Notes: generated by a model from the letters alone, not told the origin. A DNA stretch of 64,000 nt from Alphaproteobacteria bacterium (GCA_020632795.1 JACKEV010000013.1:1-64000), one strand, 5' to 3'. Counted from the stretch's first letter, positions 18,330-27,961 are shown. Program-made: numbers and translations.

Positions 18330-18950
18330 TCAGTTCAACAGCCCCATCCGGTGCGCGTACAGCAGCACCTCGCCCACCGACTCCACCCCCAGCTTCTCCC
18401 GGATCCGGGACACCAGGGTGCTGACCGTGCTGACCTGGAGGTCGAGGGCGTAGGCGACCTCCGAGACCGTCTTGCCCTCGATCAGCAGCAGGAAGACCTG
18501 GCTCTCCCGGGCGCTGAGGCGGTCGTGGGGGGGGCGGTCGTCCTTGCTGGTGGAGATGGCGCGCAGGGCGTCGGACATGTGGACGCGGCCGGCGGCGACG
18601 TCGTGGATGGCCGCCAGCAGCACCTCGGGGGACTCGCTCTTGGTCACGAAGGCCCCCGCGCCCTGCCGGATGAGGTGCTGGGCGTAGTTGCTCTCCGGGT
18701 ACATGGTCAGGATGATGGTCTGGACCCGGGGGGCCTCCTCGGAGAGGCGGCGCAGGGTCTCCATGCCGCTCATCCCGGGCAGGGAGAGGTCGAGCAGCAC
18801 GATGTCCACGGGGTGGACGGAGACGAACTCGAGCACGCCCGCGCCGTCGCCCACCTCGCCCACGACCTCCAGGTCGTCCTCCAGCTCCAGGAGCTGGCGG
18901 ATGCCCTTGCGGAACAGGGCGTGGTCGTCGGCCAGCAGGATGCGGATCAT
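18330..18950 (-). CDS. NarL/FixJ-type response regulator
   Basis: A 206-residue two-component regulator. The receiver domain starts MIRILLADDHALFRKG, has its phospho-acceptor aspartate in VLLDLSLPGMSG and a conserved lysine in FVTKSESPE. The LuxR-type HTH starts at RLSARESQVFLLLIEGK and includes VSTVSTLVSRIREKL. The ATG at 18950 overlaps the stop of the sensor kinase by four bases, so this is its cognate partner. A longer open frame upstream is read through the kinase gene out of frame and is not real. Confidence 0.92.
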   Translation of the reverse strand: MIRILLADDHALFRKGIRQLLELEDDLEVVGEVGDGAGVLEFVSVHPVDIVLLDLSLPGMSGMETLRRLSEEAPRVQTIILTMYPESNYAQHLIRQGAGAFVTKSESPEVLLAAIHDVAAGRVHMSDALRAISTSKDDRPPHDRLSARESQVFLLLIEGKTVSEVAYALDLQVSTVSTLVSRIREKLGVESVGEVLLYAHRMGLLN

Positions 18951-21583
18951 GCCGTGGTCCTCACCGCAGCGGGGATGGGGATGCGCGCCACGAGCACCGT
19001 ACCACCGTCGTCGTCGGTGAGGATGTTCACCCGCCCGCCCAGGGCCGCGGCCCCCCGGGAGAGGCCCGCCAGGCCCAGCCCGATGGCCCCCGTGCCGGGC
19101 ATCTGCATGCCCCGCCCGTCGTCCCGGACCTCGATCAGGATCGAGGTGTCCGGCGCGTGCACCTTCACCGCCACGGACTGCGCGTGGGCGTGCTTGAGCA
19201 CGTTGGTGAGGCCCTCCTGGACGACGCGGTAGGTGAACTTGAGGTATCGCGGCGGCAGCGCGTCCAGGGCCGGGTCGACCTCCAGGGAGGTCCGGATCGA
19301 GCCGGTGGGGGCGAAGGCCCGCAGCAGCAGCGGCAGGGACTCGGTGAGGTTGTCGGAGAGCAGCAGGGAGGGCTGCAGGCGGGCGAGCAGGCGCTCCAGG
19401 GTGGCCTCCAGGCCGTCGAGCAGGCCCAGCGTCTGTCGCAGGGAGTCGCGCGCCCGATCCGCCGCGCGGGCGTGGACCCGCCGGGCGTAGGCGAGGGTGT
19501 AGCGCAGGGTCGCGATGATCTGGCCCACCTCGTCGTGCAGGGCCTCGGCCAGCCAGCGCCGCTCCTGGATCTGGGCCTCCTGCAGCTCCTGGGCGCAGGT
19601 GCGCAGCTCGGCGGTCTGGGCGTCCACGGTCTGCGCGAGCCAGCGGCGGCGCCGGATCAGCTCCTGGCGGCTCTCCTCGACCTCCAGGGAGCGGGCGTGG
19701 ACGCTGCGGAGCAGCAGGTAGCAGGCGTGCCCGGCGATCACCTGGATGACGACGGAGAGCGCGGTGAAGATCCCCAGCTCGGCCATCGCGGGGCTGGCGA
19801 GCTGCTCGGGGGCCATCAGGAAGAACCCGCCCATCGAGACGCCGACCAGCAGGGCGGTGACCAGGATCCGCGCGCGCAGGGCCACGAGCACCGCCACGTT
19901 CAGGTTCGCCGCGATCAGCAGGTGGTGGACCCAGCCCTCCTCGACGGTGCCGAAGCTGCCGACGCACAGCCCGGTGACGCCGAACATCACCAGCATGCCG
20001 CTCACGCCGGTGGGCACGGGGTGGGCCGCCACCAGCCGGCGCCCGGGGGGCCAGAGGCCCAGGAAGCTGGAGGCGAGCACCGCGATGGCGCGGAAGCCCG
20101 CCATGCCGGCGTGGATCCTCGGGTCGTCGTAGAGCACGAAGTCCAGGGGCCACCACAGCACGGCGGTCAGCAGCAGCGCCACGGCCAGGGGCTGCATGTT
20201 GTGGACCATGATCCCATGCAGGAAGGCCTCGAAGGTGGTGTGGACGAGCTCGGGGTCCGAGGCATCTGGGTCTGAGGGAGAGGTGACCCCGAGCTCGCCC
20301 TGGTAGGGCAGGGTGACTTCGGCGCGCAGGCTGCCGGACACCTCTTCGAACCGGGCCCGGCCGCCCATCGCGAGGACCCGCTCCCGCAGGCCCACCGCGG
20401 TCACGGAGACGTCCGGGCTGGCCACGGTGGGGCGCCCCAGGCTCAAGATGAGGTGGAGGCCGGCGCTCCAGGCCTCCAGGGTGAGGACGCGGGTCCCGGA
20501 GCAGCCGCGCTCGTCCGCGTGGAGCAGGGCGTCCCGGGCGACCGAGACCACCGCCTCGGCCCGGTCCGGGGGCAGGATCGGCAGGGTCTCGGGGAGGTGG
20601 AGCTGGACGATCTGGCCGCGGGTGCTCTCCACGTCGCGGGCGAGCAGGCGCAGGGCGCCCTTGAGCCCGAGCTGGTTGGTGGCCTGGGGGTGGACGGTGC
20701 CCAGCAGGTCCCGGAAGACCTCGTGGACGCGCTGCACGCAGATGTCGCAGTCCAGCAGCTCCTCGCGGGGCTCCCCGGCGCTGTCGGGGGCGTCGAGGGC
20801 GGCGGTCACGCTGCGCCGCATGGCCGCCAGCTCGGGGCGGAGCTGCCGCTGCACGCTGCGCCGGATCCGGGTCCGCTCGCCCTCTCCCACGGTGGAGAGG
20901 TGGAAGGCGAGGGCCTGCAGCTCGGAGCGCTGCTTGCGCACCCGCGCGGTCAGGCTGCGGTTGAGCTGGTCGAGGGCGTCCCGGGCCTCCTCCAGGCGCA
21001 GGCGGTTCACCTCCTGGTGGGTCCACAGGAAGGAGATGCCCTCGCCCAGGATGTGGGCGACCAGGGCGCAGGCCACCAGGAAGGACAGCCGGCTCAGGAA
21101 GAGGGGGTCCTGGAGGGTCTCCGGCGCCGTCAGCAGCCAGGCCACCGTGGCGGCGGCGGTGACCGCGACGGTCAGCAGCGCCCGCCGCCACCGGGGAAAG
21201 GGGAAGGGCAGCGTCAGCGAGGGCACCAGGTAGAGGAAGCTGAACCGCACCGGGATGTGCGCGGCGGCGAGGGTGGCGCCCAGGGCGCTGGCGAGGGGCA
21301 GGAGGCAGAGGGCAGCGCGGGCGACGTTCCGGGTGATCCCGAAGCCGTCCGGGCGCAGCCAGCCCACCAGCAGCCCGCCCACCAGCGCAGGGGCCCAGGC
21401 GACCGCGCTGGTCTGGTCGCCGAGGGCCAGGTGCAACGTCGACATCACCAGCGCCATCCCGGCCACCGCGCCGCCGGCCACCCGGGTGGCCCGCCCGGTC
21501 GCCGCGGCGGTCGCCAGGGTCGCCCCGGCGCGCTCGTCGCTGGACCAGCGGGGCTCCAGGCCGTTGGGGAGCTGCCAGATCAT
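18947..21583 (-). CDS. membrane sensor histidine kinase with an internal duplication, N-terminal kinase module degenerate
   Basis: An 878-residue NarL-system kinase. The C-terminal module has a HisKA_3-type dimerisation helix with phospho-acceptor His in RRWLAEALHDEVGQI, and an ATPase part with VVQEGLTNVLKHAHAQ (N box), VRDDGRGM (G1) and GLAGL. The N-terminal half repeats the plan: several membrane helices, a coiled-coil helix with ERTRIRRSVQRQLRPE aligned to the His region but lacking the His, and an ATPase-like part without DxGxG. A second membrane block separates the halves. ATG at 21583 has a GAGGG site upstream. Confidence 0.85.
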   Translation of the reverse strand: MIWQLPNGLEPRWSSDERAGATLATAAATGRATRVAGGAVAGMALVMSTLHLALGDQTSAVAWAPALVGGLLVGWLRPDGFGITRNVARAALCLLPLASALGATLAAAHIPVRFSFLYLVPSLTLPFPFPRWRRALLTVAVTAAATVAWLLTAPETLQDPLFLSRLSFLVACALVAHILGEGISFLWTHQEVNRLRLEEARDALDQLNRSLTARVRKQRSELQALAFHLSTVGEGERTRIRRSVQRQLRPELAAMRRSVTAALDAPDSAGEPREELLDCDICVQRVHEVFRDLLGTVHPQATNQLGLKGALRLLARDVESTRGQIVQLHLPETLPILPPDRAEAVVSVARDALLHADERGCSGTRVLTLEAWSAGLHLILSLGRPTVASPDVSVTAVGLRERVLAMGGRARFEEVSGSLRAEVTLPYQGELGVTSPSDPDASDPELVHTTFEAFLHGIMVHNMQPLAVALLLTAVLWWPLDFVLYDDPRIHAGMAGFRAIAVLASSFLGLWPPGRRLVAAHPVPTGVSGMLVMFGVTGLCVGSFGTVEEGWVHHLLIAANLNVAVLVALRARILVTALLVGVSMGGFFLMAPEQLASPAMAELGIFTALSVVIQVIAGHACYLLLRSVHARSLEVEESRQELIRRRRWLAQTVDAQTAELRTCAQELQEAQIQERRWLAEALHDEVGQIIATLRYTLAYARRVHARAADRARDSLRQTLGLLDGLEATLERLLARLQPSLLLSDNLTESLPLLLRAFAPTGSIRTSLEVDPALDALPPRYLKFTYRVVQEGLTNVLKHAHAQSVAVKVHAPDTSILIEVRDDGRGMQMPGTGAIGLGLAGLSRGAAALGGRVNILTDDDGGTVLVARIPIPAAVRTTA

Positions 21584-21608
21584 GGGCGGGCCCTCTTCGC
21601 CGTCGGGC

Positions 21609-22529
21609 TCAGGGAGTGTAGACCAGGGTGTAGTACACGAACCAGTGATCCGGGCTGCCGCCGCCGTCGGCGTCCGCGATCTTGACGGTGACGGGGGCCG
21701 CCGCGCTGATCGCGCCGCTGGCCTGCGCCCAGACCTCGGGGTCCTGGGGGGAGTCCGTGAGCGTGCCCAGCGCGTTGCCCGCCGCGTCGTGGAAGGTGAG
21801 CTGGGCGGTCATCGGGCTGCCCGGGGTGACCATCTGGCCGATGAGGGCCAGCGAGCAGCTCTCGCAGTCGGTGGAGAAGCGGGTCCAGCTCGCCTGGCCG
21901 GGGTCGGGGAGGGTGGTGACGTGGAAGTGCAGCTCCCCGGGGTTCTCCTCGGAGGTCCAGGGGTCCTCGAAGCTGGTCGCCCGCTCGGAGTTCGTGCCGC
22001 TCAGGGTCTCCAGCTCGTAGCTCCAGGCCTGGTCGTCGGGGGCCTCGATCTGGATGCCGTAGGTGCCGCTCTGCCGGAGCAGGGCGGAGGCGCGGGTGCG
22101 GCCGATGTTCCGGTAGAGGTAGTAGGGGTCGCCCTGGGCCCAGGCCATGGTCTGGCCGTCCTCGGTGCAGATCCGCATGATGAGGCCGTCGCCCTCGGCG
22201 CCGATCTCGCGGTCGGTCGCGTTCACGATCGCGAAGAGCACGTTGTCGGCGGCGCTGCTGACGGAGTAGAAGTGCGGGAGGCCGCCGGCCTCGATGGTGC
22301 CCGAGACGCCGCCGCCCGGGAGCCGGGCCGGGTCCGCGGGCCACTCGCAGGGGGCGCCGGTGTAGGCGCTGCCGGTGTCGTCGGCGCTGCTGTCGTCGGC
22401 GGTGGAGTCCGGGCGGAAGGTGTCGTCCGGGATGGCGGTGTCGTCGACCTGGCCGTCATTGCAGGCCAGGACGCCGATGATGATGGCGGGAAGGGTGATG
22501 GCGGGGGAGAGAGTGATGCGAGCCGTCAT
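21609..22529 (-). CDS. secreted lipoprotein of unknown function
   Basis: A 306-residue lipoprotein (IIIGVLACND lipobox) with a disordered Asp/Ser/Thr linker of about 35 residues after the cysteine. The remainder is beta-rich and looks like two pre-peptidase C-type (PPC) sandwich domains, suggested by GGLPHFYSVSSAADNVLF and GELHFHVTTLPDPGQASWTRFS. No catalytic residues are visible. ATG at 22529 follows a strong GGAGG. It is upstream of, and in the same orientation as, the sensor kinase with a 25-bp gap, so it could be a ligand-sensing accessory (inference). Confidence 0.62.
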   Translation of the reverse strand: MTARITLSPAITLPAIIIGVLACNDGQVDDTAIPDDTFRPDSTADDSSADDTGSAYTGAPCEWPADPARLPGGGVSGTIEAGGLPHFYSVSSAADNVLFAIVNATDREIGAEGDGLIMRICTEDGQTMAWAQGDPYYLYRNIGRTRASALLRQSGTYGIQIEAPDDQAWSYELETLSGTNSERATSFEDPWTSEENPGELHFHVTTLPDPGQASWTRFSTDCESCSLALIGQMVTPGSPMTAQLTFHDAAGNALGTLTDSPQDPEVWAQASGAISAAAPVTVKIADADGGGSPDHWFVYYTLVYTP

Positions 22530-22657
22530 GGTGATCCTCCGTGGAAGGTGATCTCACGGTATCGGCGCGCCGGGGCCTGCAGGGGCTTGTCGAACTATTG
22601 CTACGGGGCGTGGCGATCGTTCTACGGAGCGGTGAAGCCACCCTCGTGGCGGCGACC

Positions 22658-23599
22658 TCACCCCTCGGAGGGGGCGCCCGCCTGCCAGATCTCGACGCGC
22701 CGGAGGCCGAGCCGGAGCTGGCGGCTCAGCCTCCGGCGCTCCACGAGCTGCGCGGCGTGCTCCACCCCCGCTGCCGCGAGCTGCTGCCGCGCCCGGTACA
22801 GGTGCAGGTTGATCTGTGATGGATCGACCCGGAGCATCCGACACAGATCGTCGACGTACAGCCAGCCGCGCTCCGCCTCCGGGATGTCCGCGCGGGCGTC
22901 CGCCTGACGGGCGCGGGCGAGGGCGAGCAGGAGGAAGTGGTGGCTGCGGGCGCCGAGCGCCAGCGGGCCCCCGGCGGTCAGCGCGGTGAGGTCCACGTGC
23001 TCCTCGTCCTGGCTGATGGAGAAGCGCAGGGTGAGCTGATCCAGTGCGGCGGTCCCGGTGGCGTCCAGGGTGCTCGCCACGCTCCCCCGCACCGGCGTGC
23101 GGGGGAGCAGGAGCGTCCACCGGCGCCCCTCCAGCGTGAGCGCGACGCCGTTCGCCGCCTCGTCCGTCCCCTCCGCGCGCTCCAGCAGCCAGCGGCCGTC
23201 CTCGGCGAGCAGGGTCACCAGCGGCCGCTCGGGGTCGGGCAGCGCCAGCAGGCCGTGCTCCCCGATGGCCAGCTCTCCGTCGTCGCGGAGGGCCGCCGGC
23301 CCCGGGGGGCTGTCGTCCTCGAGCACCCAGGGCGTGCGGCGGTCGCCGAAAGCGAGGCGCCCGCCGCGAGGGACGACCGTGGCTGCGCCGGGCTCGAGCC
23401 GCGTCTCCTCAAGCCAGGTGCCGTTCCGGCTGCCGATGTCGCGCACCTGCCACACGCCGTCCGACCAGACCACGAGCGCGTGGTTGGAGGAGGCCAGCTT
23501 GCCGGAGAGGCGCAGCGCGGACTCCGGCGAGCGCCCCACCAGGGTGTGGGTGCCCAGGCTGACGCGCTCATCGGTCATGGGATTCCGGAGCAGGCCCAT
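22658..23599 (-). CDS. FHA-domain protein with C-terminal winged-helix-like region
   Basis: A 313-residue cytoplasmic protein. Residues ~15-80 form an FHA domain (GTHTLVGRSPESALRL, SSNHALVVW, IGSRNGTWLE). The middle is a beta-rich stretch that may be a second degenerate FHA. The C-terminal ~80 residues (RGWLYVDDLCRMLRVDPSQINLHLYRARQQL) resemble a winged-helix transcription-factor domain. It is divergent from the kinase-FGE gene, whose start lies within 50 bases, so the kinase may phosphorylate a partner read by this FHA domain. No DNA target is evident. Confidence 0.7.
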   Translation of the reverse strand: MGLLRNPMTDERVSLGTHTLVGRSPESALRLSGKLASSNHALVVWSDGVWQVRDIGSRNGTWLEETRLEPGAATVVPRGGRLAFGDRRTPWVLEDDSPPGPAALRDDGELAIGEHGLLALPDPERPLVTLLAEDGRWLLERAEGTDEAANGVALTLEGRRWTLLLPRTPVRGSVASTLDATGTAALDQLTLRFSISQDEEHVDLTALTAGGPLALGARSHHFLLLALARARQADARADIPEAERGWLYVDDLCRMLRVDPSQINLHLYRARQQLAAAGVEHAAQLVERRRLSRQLRLGLRRVEIWQAGAPSEG

Positions 23600-23644
23600 C
23601 GACCGATGCTATACCAGGACCGCACCCCGGGCTCGAAGGTACGC

Positions 23645-26017
23645 ATGGACGCCACGTGGATGTCTGACGGCGAAGGCGGGCTGCTCGAGGACCCCCCCGA
23701 GGTCGAGCGGATCGCGGATCGCTATCGGGACGGGGAGCTGCTGGGGCGCGGTGGCATGGGCGAGGTGCGGCGTGTGTTTGACGATCGCCTCGGGCGTCCG
23801 GTCGCGATGAAGCTGCTGGCCTGGCCGCTGGTCGGAGACGCCGACGCGCGGGCGCGCTTCCTGGAGGAGGCCGCGCTCACCGCACGCCTCCAGCACCCCG
23901 GCGTCGTCTCTGTGCACGATCAGGGCGAGCTGCCCAGCGGGCGCCTCTGGTACACGATGGCCGAGGTCCGCGGACAGACCTTCGAGGACTTGCTGGAGGC
24001 GCGGGAGCGGTACGAGGATCCGGAGCCCTGGTTCCGGCGGATGGTGGGCCACGTCATCCGGGCCTGCGAGACCACCGCCTACGCGCACGACCAGGGGGTC
24101 GTGCACCGTGACATCAAGCCCGAGAACCTGATGATCGGCCCCTTCGGGGAGGTCCTGGTGATGGACTGGGGCCTGAGCGTGCGGTGGGACCAGTCCCCGG
24201 ACCGGCGGGTGGTGGGCACCCCGGCCTACATGCCCCCGGAGCAGGCCAACCCCCAGGGCGGCGAGCTGGGGCCGGAGGCGGACGTGTACGCGCTGGGGGG
24301 CGTGCTCCACCGGATCCTGACCGGCGAGCCGCCGCAGGCGGGCCGCGCCCGCTCTGCCCTGCGGGCGCTGTGGAGCGGGGAGGCCCCGGCGCTGTTCCCA
24401 GGCGGCGACGCGGGGCTGCCGCCGGAGCTGGTCGCGATCTGTCGACGCGCCCTGGCCTGGTCCCCGGAGGAGCGCTACCCCGACGCGGGCGCGCTGGCGG
24501 TGGCCCTCCAGGACTGGCTGAGCGGCGCGAACCGGCTGGCCGAGGCCGAGGCGCTGCTGGAGGCAGCCCGCGAGGCGCGAGCGGGGATCGACCGGCTGCA
24601 TGAGCGCGCCGCGCAGCTGAGGCGGGACGCCACGACCGCGCGCGCCGCGCTGCCCGGCTTCGTCCGCCCGGAGCAGAAGGAGCCCATCTGGGCCCGGGAA
24701 GACGAGGCCGCGGCCCTGGCCGAGCGGGCCGCGGTGGAGGAGGCCGCCTGGATGGAGACCGTACGGGGTGCTCTGTATCTCGTCCCGGACCTCAAGGCGG
24801 CGCACGAGCTGCTGGCCGACCACTACCACGCCCGCCTGCTCCTCGCCGAGGAGCGCCGGCAGGCTGAGGCCGCCGCGACCTGGCAGGCCATGCTGCGCGT
24901 GCACGACCGGGGGCGGCACCGCGCGTCCCTGGCCTCTGAAGGGCTGCTGACCCTCCTCACGGAGCCGGAGGGCGTGGCGGTCGAGGTGTACGCCGTGGTC
25001 CAGCGGGGCCGACGGCTGCGGACCGAGCCCGTGGGGGTGCGCTGGCGCACGCCCGTTCGGGACGCGCGGCTTCCGCTGGGCAGCTACGTGCTGCGCCTGA
25101 CCCACCCGGGATGCCACCCGGTGGACGTCCCGGTGGTGCTGCGGCGCGGGCGCCCCTGGGACAGCCAGCGGCCGGGGGACGAGGGGCCCACGCCCGTCCC
25201 ACTCCTCCCGCACGGCGCGCTGGGCCCGGAGGACCACTACGTCCCGGGGGGCTGGGCCTGGCTGGGGGGTGACGAGGAGGCTGCGGAGGCGCTGCCGGGG
25301 CGCCGGGTGTGGGTGGACGGCTTCGTGATGCGTCGCCACCCGGTCACCCACGAAGGGTACGCCGCCTTCCTCAACGCGCTCCTGGAGGCGGGAGACGAGG
25401 AGGCCGCTGCGCGCCTCGCGCCCCGGCACATCCTCGCCTCGGGGCCCGGGCCCGGCACGGAGGGGCTGTCCCGGTCTCCGGAGGGGCGCAGGGTGTTCCG
25501 ACCCGCGGACGGGGTCGGCGCCCTGCCGGTGACCTGGGTGGACTGGCACGCCGCGATGGCCTTCTGCCGGTGGGAGGCCGGGCGAACCGGGCTGCCCTGG
25601 CGGTTGCCCGACGAGCTGGAGTGGGAGAAGGCCGCGCGCGGGGTCGACGGCCGCTTCCTGCCTTGGGGAGACCAGCCCGAGCCGTGCTGGGCCAACGTGC
25701 TGGGCAGCTCCCCGGACACCCCGGGGCCCGAGCCGGTGGGGGGGCACCCGACGGATCGCAGCCCCTTCGGGGTCGAGGGGCTGGCGGGCAACACGCGGGA
25801 CTGGTGCGTCAACGCCTGGTTGCCCGCGGGGCCCCCCTGCCCCGACGGTCGGCTGGAGGTCGTTCCGGCGGCCGCCGAGGACGAGGGCTTCCGGGCGGTG
25901 CGGGGGGGCGCGTGGCAGGCCACCGTCGCGCTGGCCCGCGCCGCCGCGCGCTTCGCCAACCTGCCGGGGGCGCGCCTGGGGCCGGTCGGCTTCCGGCTGG
26001 TGCGGTCGCTGGCCTGA
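23645..26017 (+). CDS. Ser/Thr protein kinase fused to an FGE-sulfatase (SUMF1-like) domain
   Basis: A protein of about 790 residues. The kinase domain contains LGRGGMGEV (Gly loop), VAMKLL (Lys), HRDIKPENLMI and MDWGLSV (DWG replacing DFG), then GTPAYMPPEQ. A coiled-coil helical linker with an EAEALLEAAREAR segment follows. A PEGA-like beta unit (VEVYAVVQRGRRLRTEP) comes next. The C-terminal ~230 residues are an FGE/C-type-lectin-like domain (VPGGWAWLGG, PVTHEGYAAFLNAL, WRLPDELEWEKAARG, RAVRGGAWQATVALARAAARF). No membrane helix is visible. The start is uncertain: ATG at 23606, 23645 and 23660 are in frame. Confidence 0.82.
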   Translation: MDATWMSDGEGGLLEDPPEVERIADRYRDGELLGRGGMGEVRRVFDDRLGRPVAMKLLAWPLVGDADARARFLEEAALTARLQHPGVVSVHDQGELPSGRLWYTMAEVRGQTFEDLLEARERYEDPEPWFRRMVGHVIRACETTAYAHDQGVVHRDIKPENLMIGPFGEVLVMDWGLSVRWDQSPDRRVVGTPAYMPPEQANPQGGELGPEADVYALGGVLHRILTGEPPQAGRARSALRALWSGEAPALFPGGDAGLPPELVAICRRALAWSPEERYPDAGALAVALQDWLSGANRLAEAEALLEAAREARAGIDRLHERAAQLRRDATTARAALPGFVRPEQKEPIWAREDEAAALAERAAVEEAAWMETVRGALYLVPDLKAAHELLADHYHARLLLAEERRQAEAAATWQAMLRVHDRGRHRASLASEGLLTLLTEPEGVAVEVYAVVQRGRRLRTEPVGVRWRTPVRDARLPLGSYVLRLTHPGCHPVDVPVVLRRGRPWDSQRPGDEGPTPVPLLPHGALGPEDHYVPGGWAWLGGDEEAAEALPGRRVWVDGFVMRRHPVTHEGYAAFLNALLEAGDEEAAARLAPRHILASGPGPGTEGLSRSPEGRRVFRPADGVGALPVTWVDWHAAMAFCRWEAGRTGLPWRLPDELEWEKAARGVDGRFLPWGDQPEPCWANVLGSSPDTPGPEPVGGHPTDRSPFGVEGLAGNTRDWCVNAWLPAGPPCPDGRLEVVPAAAEDEGFRAVRGGAWQATVALARAAARFANLPGARLGPVGFRLVRSLA

Positions 26018-26020
26018 ACG

Positions 26021-26059
26021 CGCTGCCCCCGCGCGACCCCGCTGGGGCAGCGCGGGGGC
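26021..26059. terminator. GC-rich hairpin between convergent genes, two alternative folds
   Basis: Between the kinase-FGE stop and the protease stop lies a strong inverted repeat. CGCTGCCCC (26021-26029) pairs with GGGGCAGCG (26044-26052). An overlapping arm GCCCCCGCGC (26025-26034) can pair instead with GCGCGGGGGC (26050-26059). The two stems exclude each other. A bidirectional terminator is the simplest role; no T-run follows. Confidence 0.5.
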
Positions 26060-26074
26060 GCAGGGACCACGGAC

Positions 26075-27961
26075 TCACCTGGGGTCAGGGAAGCCGTACC
26101 AGTCGTAGTCGGTGGGCGGCGTCGGCAGCACGTCATAGGTGAGCAGGCCCGTCGTCGCGTTGCTGCTGTAGCCGGCGCTCTTGGTGGGGGCGTCCTGGAA
26201 CAGGGAGTAGCTCGGCGCGCCCTTCGTGCACCGGAACCAGGTGACCACCCCGATGAAGGCGACCGGCTGCTCGGTCACGGTGCCGTCCTCGTCGGTCTTC
26301 CTCACGGTCCCCGCCACCAGCTCGAACTGGACGCCCAGCTCGTCATCGTACTCCGTCTCGTCCTCGTCGACGCCCGTGTACGCCAGCGTCCCCGCGAACG
26401 CCTTGAAGTCGCTGCCCGTGCCCAGATCGGCGTAGCTCGGCGGGTTCAGGATCGCCGTGGGGGTCTTGACCTGCAGGGCCTCCGCGTTGAGGGCGTACTC
26501 GACCTGCGCGATGGTCGAGGTCCCCCACGCGCCGCTGTAGTTGATGAACAGGTCCACCTGGTAGGTGTCGTGGTCGAGGAGGAAGTACGCCCACTCCGGG
26601 TTGTAGTACCAGTACTCCCCCGTCTCGGTGAACGTGTCCTGGTAGGTCTGCTCCGCGTCGCTGCCGGGGAGCTTGCCCACGCAGATCACCCGCGCGAACA
26701 CGAACATGTTCAGGTTCCCCTGTTTGTCCTCGTGCCCGAGCCGCACCACGTAGGAGGAGAGGCCGTTGGCGTCGCCCGTCAGCTGCGTCGCCTCGCCCTC
26801 GAGCACGGCGTCGTCGGGCCCAGGCTCCTCAAGCTCGGCGGCGGGGCAGGTGTTGACCCAGGGCACCCCGGGCGTGATCAGCCGGGAGCGCGCCACGGTG
26901 AGCTGCGCGTCGGACAGGGGCTCCGCGCAGACGGGCTCCTCGTCATCGGGCGCCTCCACGCGCGAGCGCACCTGGCCCCCCGGCGGGACGGTGACGCCCA
27001 TGACCTGCGCCGCCCACACAAAGGGGAAGGCGATGGACCGGCTCCCGTCCCTGGACACCGCGTAGCTCACCGCGCAGGCGAGCCCCTCGGCCTCGTCCAC
27101 CCACACCGACCCGGAGTCCCCGGCCTGCTGGATGGGGCCGGTCGCGCCCTCGGGGAGCGCCACCAGGGTCTGGTCGACGAAGAGGAGCTGCTGCTCGCCC
27201 TCGGGGAAGCGGAAGGTCACCTTGACGTCGGCGGCGAGCGCCTCGACGACGCCGTGGACCTCGCCGGAGGTGCGGCCGACCCGGGACACCTTCACCCCCA
27301 GCCCGTAGCGATCGCAGTGCCCGGCGAGCGCGCCGAGCGTGGGGTGGGCGGGGTCCAGGCTGACGTCCGCGTCCACCCGGACCAGCGCCGCGTCCATGTA
27401 GTTGGCCTCGTCGGCCAGCAGCTTCGTGGACAGGCGCAGCGCCCCGACGCGGTCGCCGTCGCCGCCGCCGTCCGCCGGACCCGGCTGGAGGATGGTGCTG
27501 TCGCGGTCGTCGTTGTGGCCGTTGAGCACGTGCGCGTTGCCCAGCAGCAGGGGCTCGCCCGTGGCGGCGTCGGTGACCACCAGCCCGCAGGTCCCGGTCC
27601 CGTCGGGGTCCTGCCGGCCGACGCTGTAGCCGGCCTGCACCGGGCGGGCTGCCTGCTGGTACGGGGCATCCTTGGTCGAGGCGGTGGGCTCGGTCTGCTC
27701 CGGGGGGACCCCGAACGGGCCGGAGAGGATCATCTTCAGGCCGTAGCCCTGGGCCTTCAGCGCCAGCATGACCTCGCGCACGCGGGGCGTGGTGGCGAGC
27801 CGGGCCGCCGCCGAGGCGTCCTCGACGTAGAGCACCAGCGACAGGGCGCTGTCCGAGCGGGACGGGTCCGTGCGGCCTGCAGCGACGCCGACGACGCCGG
27901 CGAGGCGGAGCAGGGCGCGGGAGTAACGGTTCTTCAGCGCGACGAGCGGGTGGACGGCCAT
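26075..27961 (-). CDS. trypsin-like serine protease with extended C-terminal region
   Basis: A 628-residue protein. The protease core shows a chymotrypsin-fold triad: His in LLLGNAHVLNGHND, Asp in YMDAALVRVDAD and Ser in QQAGDSGSVWVD. No signal peptide is visible at the start MAVHPLVALKNRY. The N-terminal ~80 residues resemble the short pre-domain found in S1-like proteins of this type. The C-terminal ~250 residues are beta-rich with DDELGVQFELVAGTVRKTD and no recognised motif. ATG at 27961 is preceded by AGGAGG. Targets are unknown. It could be intracellular or leave the cell by a non-Sec route. Confidence 0.72.
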   Translation of the reverse strand: MAVHPLVALKNRYSRALLRLAGVVGVAAGRTDPSRSDSALSLVLYVEDASAAARLATTPRVREVMLALKAQGYGLKMILSGPFGVPPEQTEPTASTKDAPYQQAARPVQAGYSVGRQDPDGTGTCGLVVTDAATGEPLLLGNAHVLNGHNDDRDSTILQPGPADGGGDGDRVGALRLSTKLLADEANYMDAALVRVDADVSLDPAHPTLGALAGHCDRYGLGVKVSRVGRTSGEVHGVVEALAADVKVTFRFPEGEQQLLFVDQTLVALPEGATGPIQQAGDSGSVWVDEAEGLACAVSYAVSRDGSRSIAFPFVWAAQVMGVTVPPGGQVRSRVEAPDDEEPVCAEPLSDAQLTVARSRLITPGVPWVNTCPAAELEEPGPDDAVLEGEATQLTGDANGLSSYVVRLGHEDKQGNLNMFVFARVICVGKLPGSDAEQTYQDTFTETGEYWYYNPEWAYFLLDHDTYQVDLFINYSGAWGTSTIAQVEYALNAEALQVKTPTAILNPPSYADLGTGSDFKAFAGTLAYTGVDEDETEYDDELGVQFELVAGTVRKTDEDGTVTEQPVAFIGVVTWFRCTKGAPSYSLFQDAPTKSAGYSSNATTGLLTYDVLPTPPTDYDWYGFPDPR

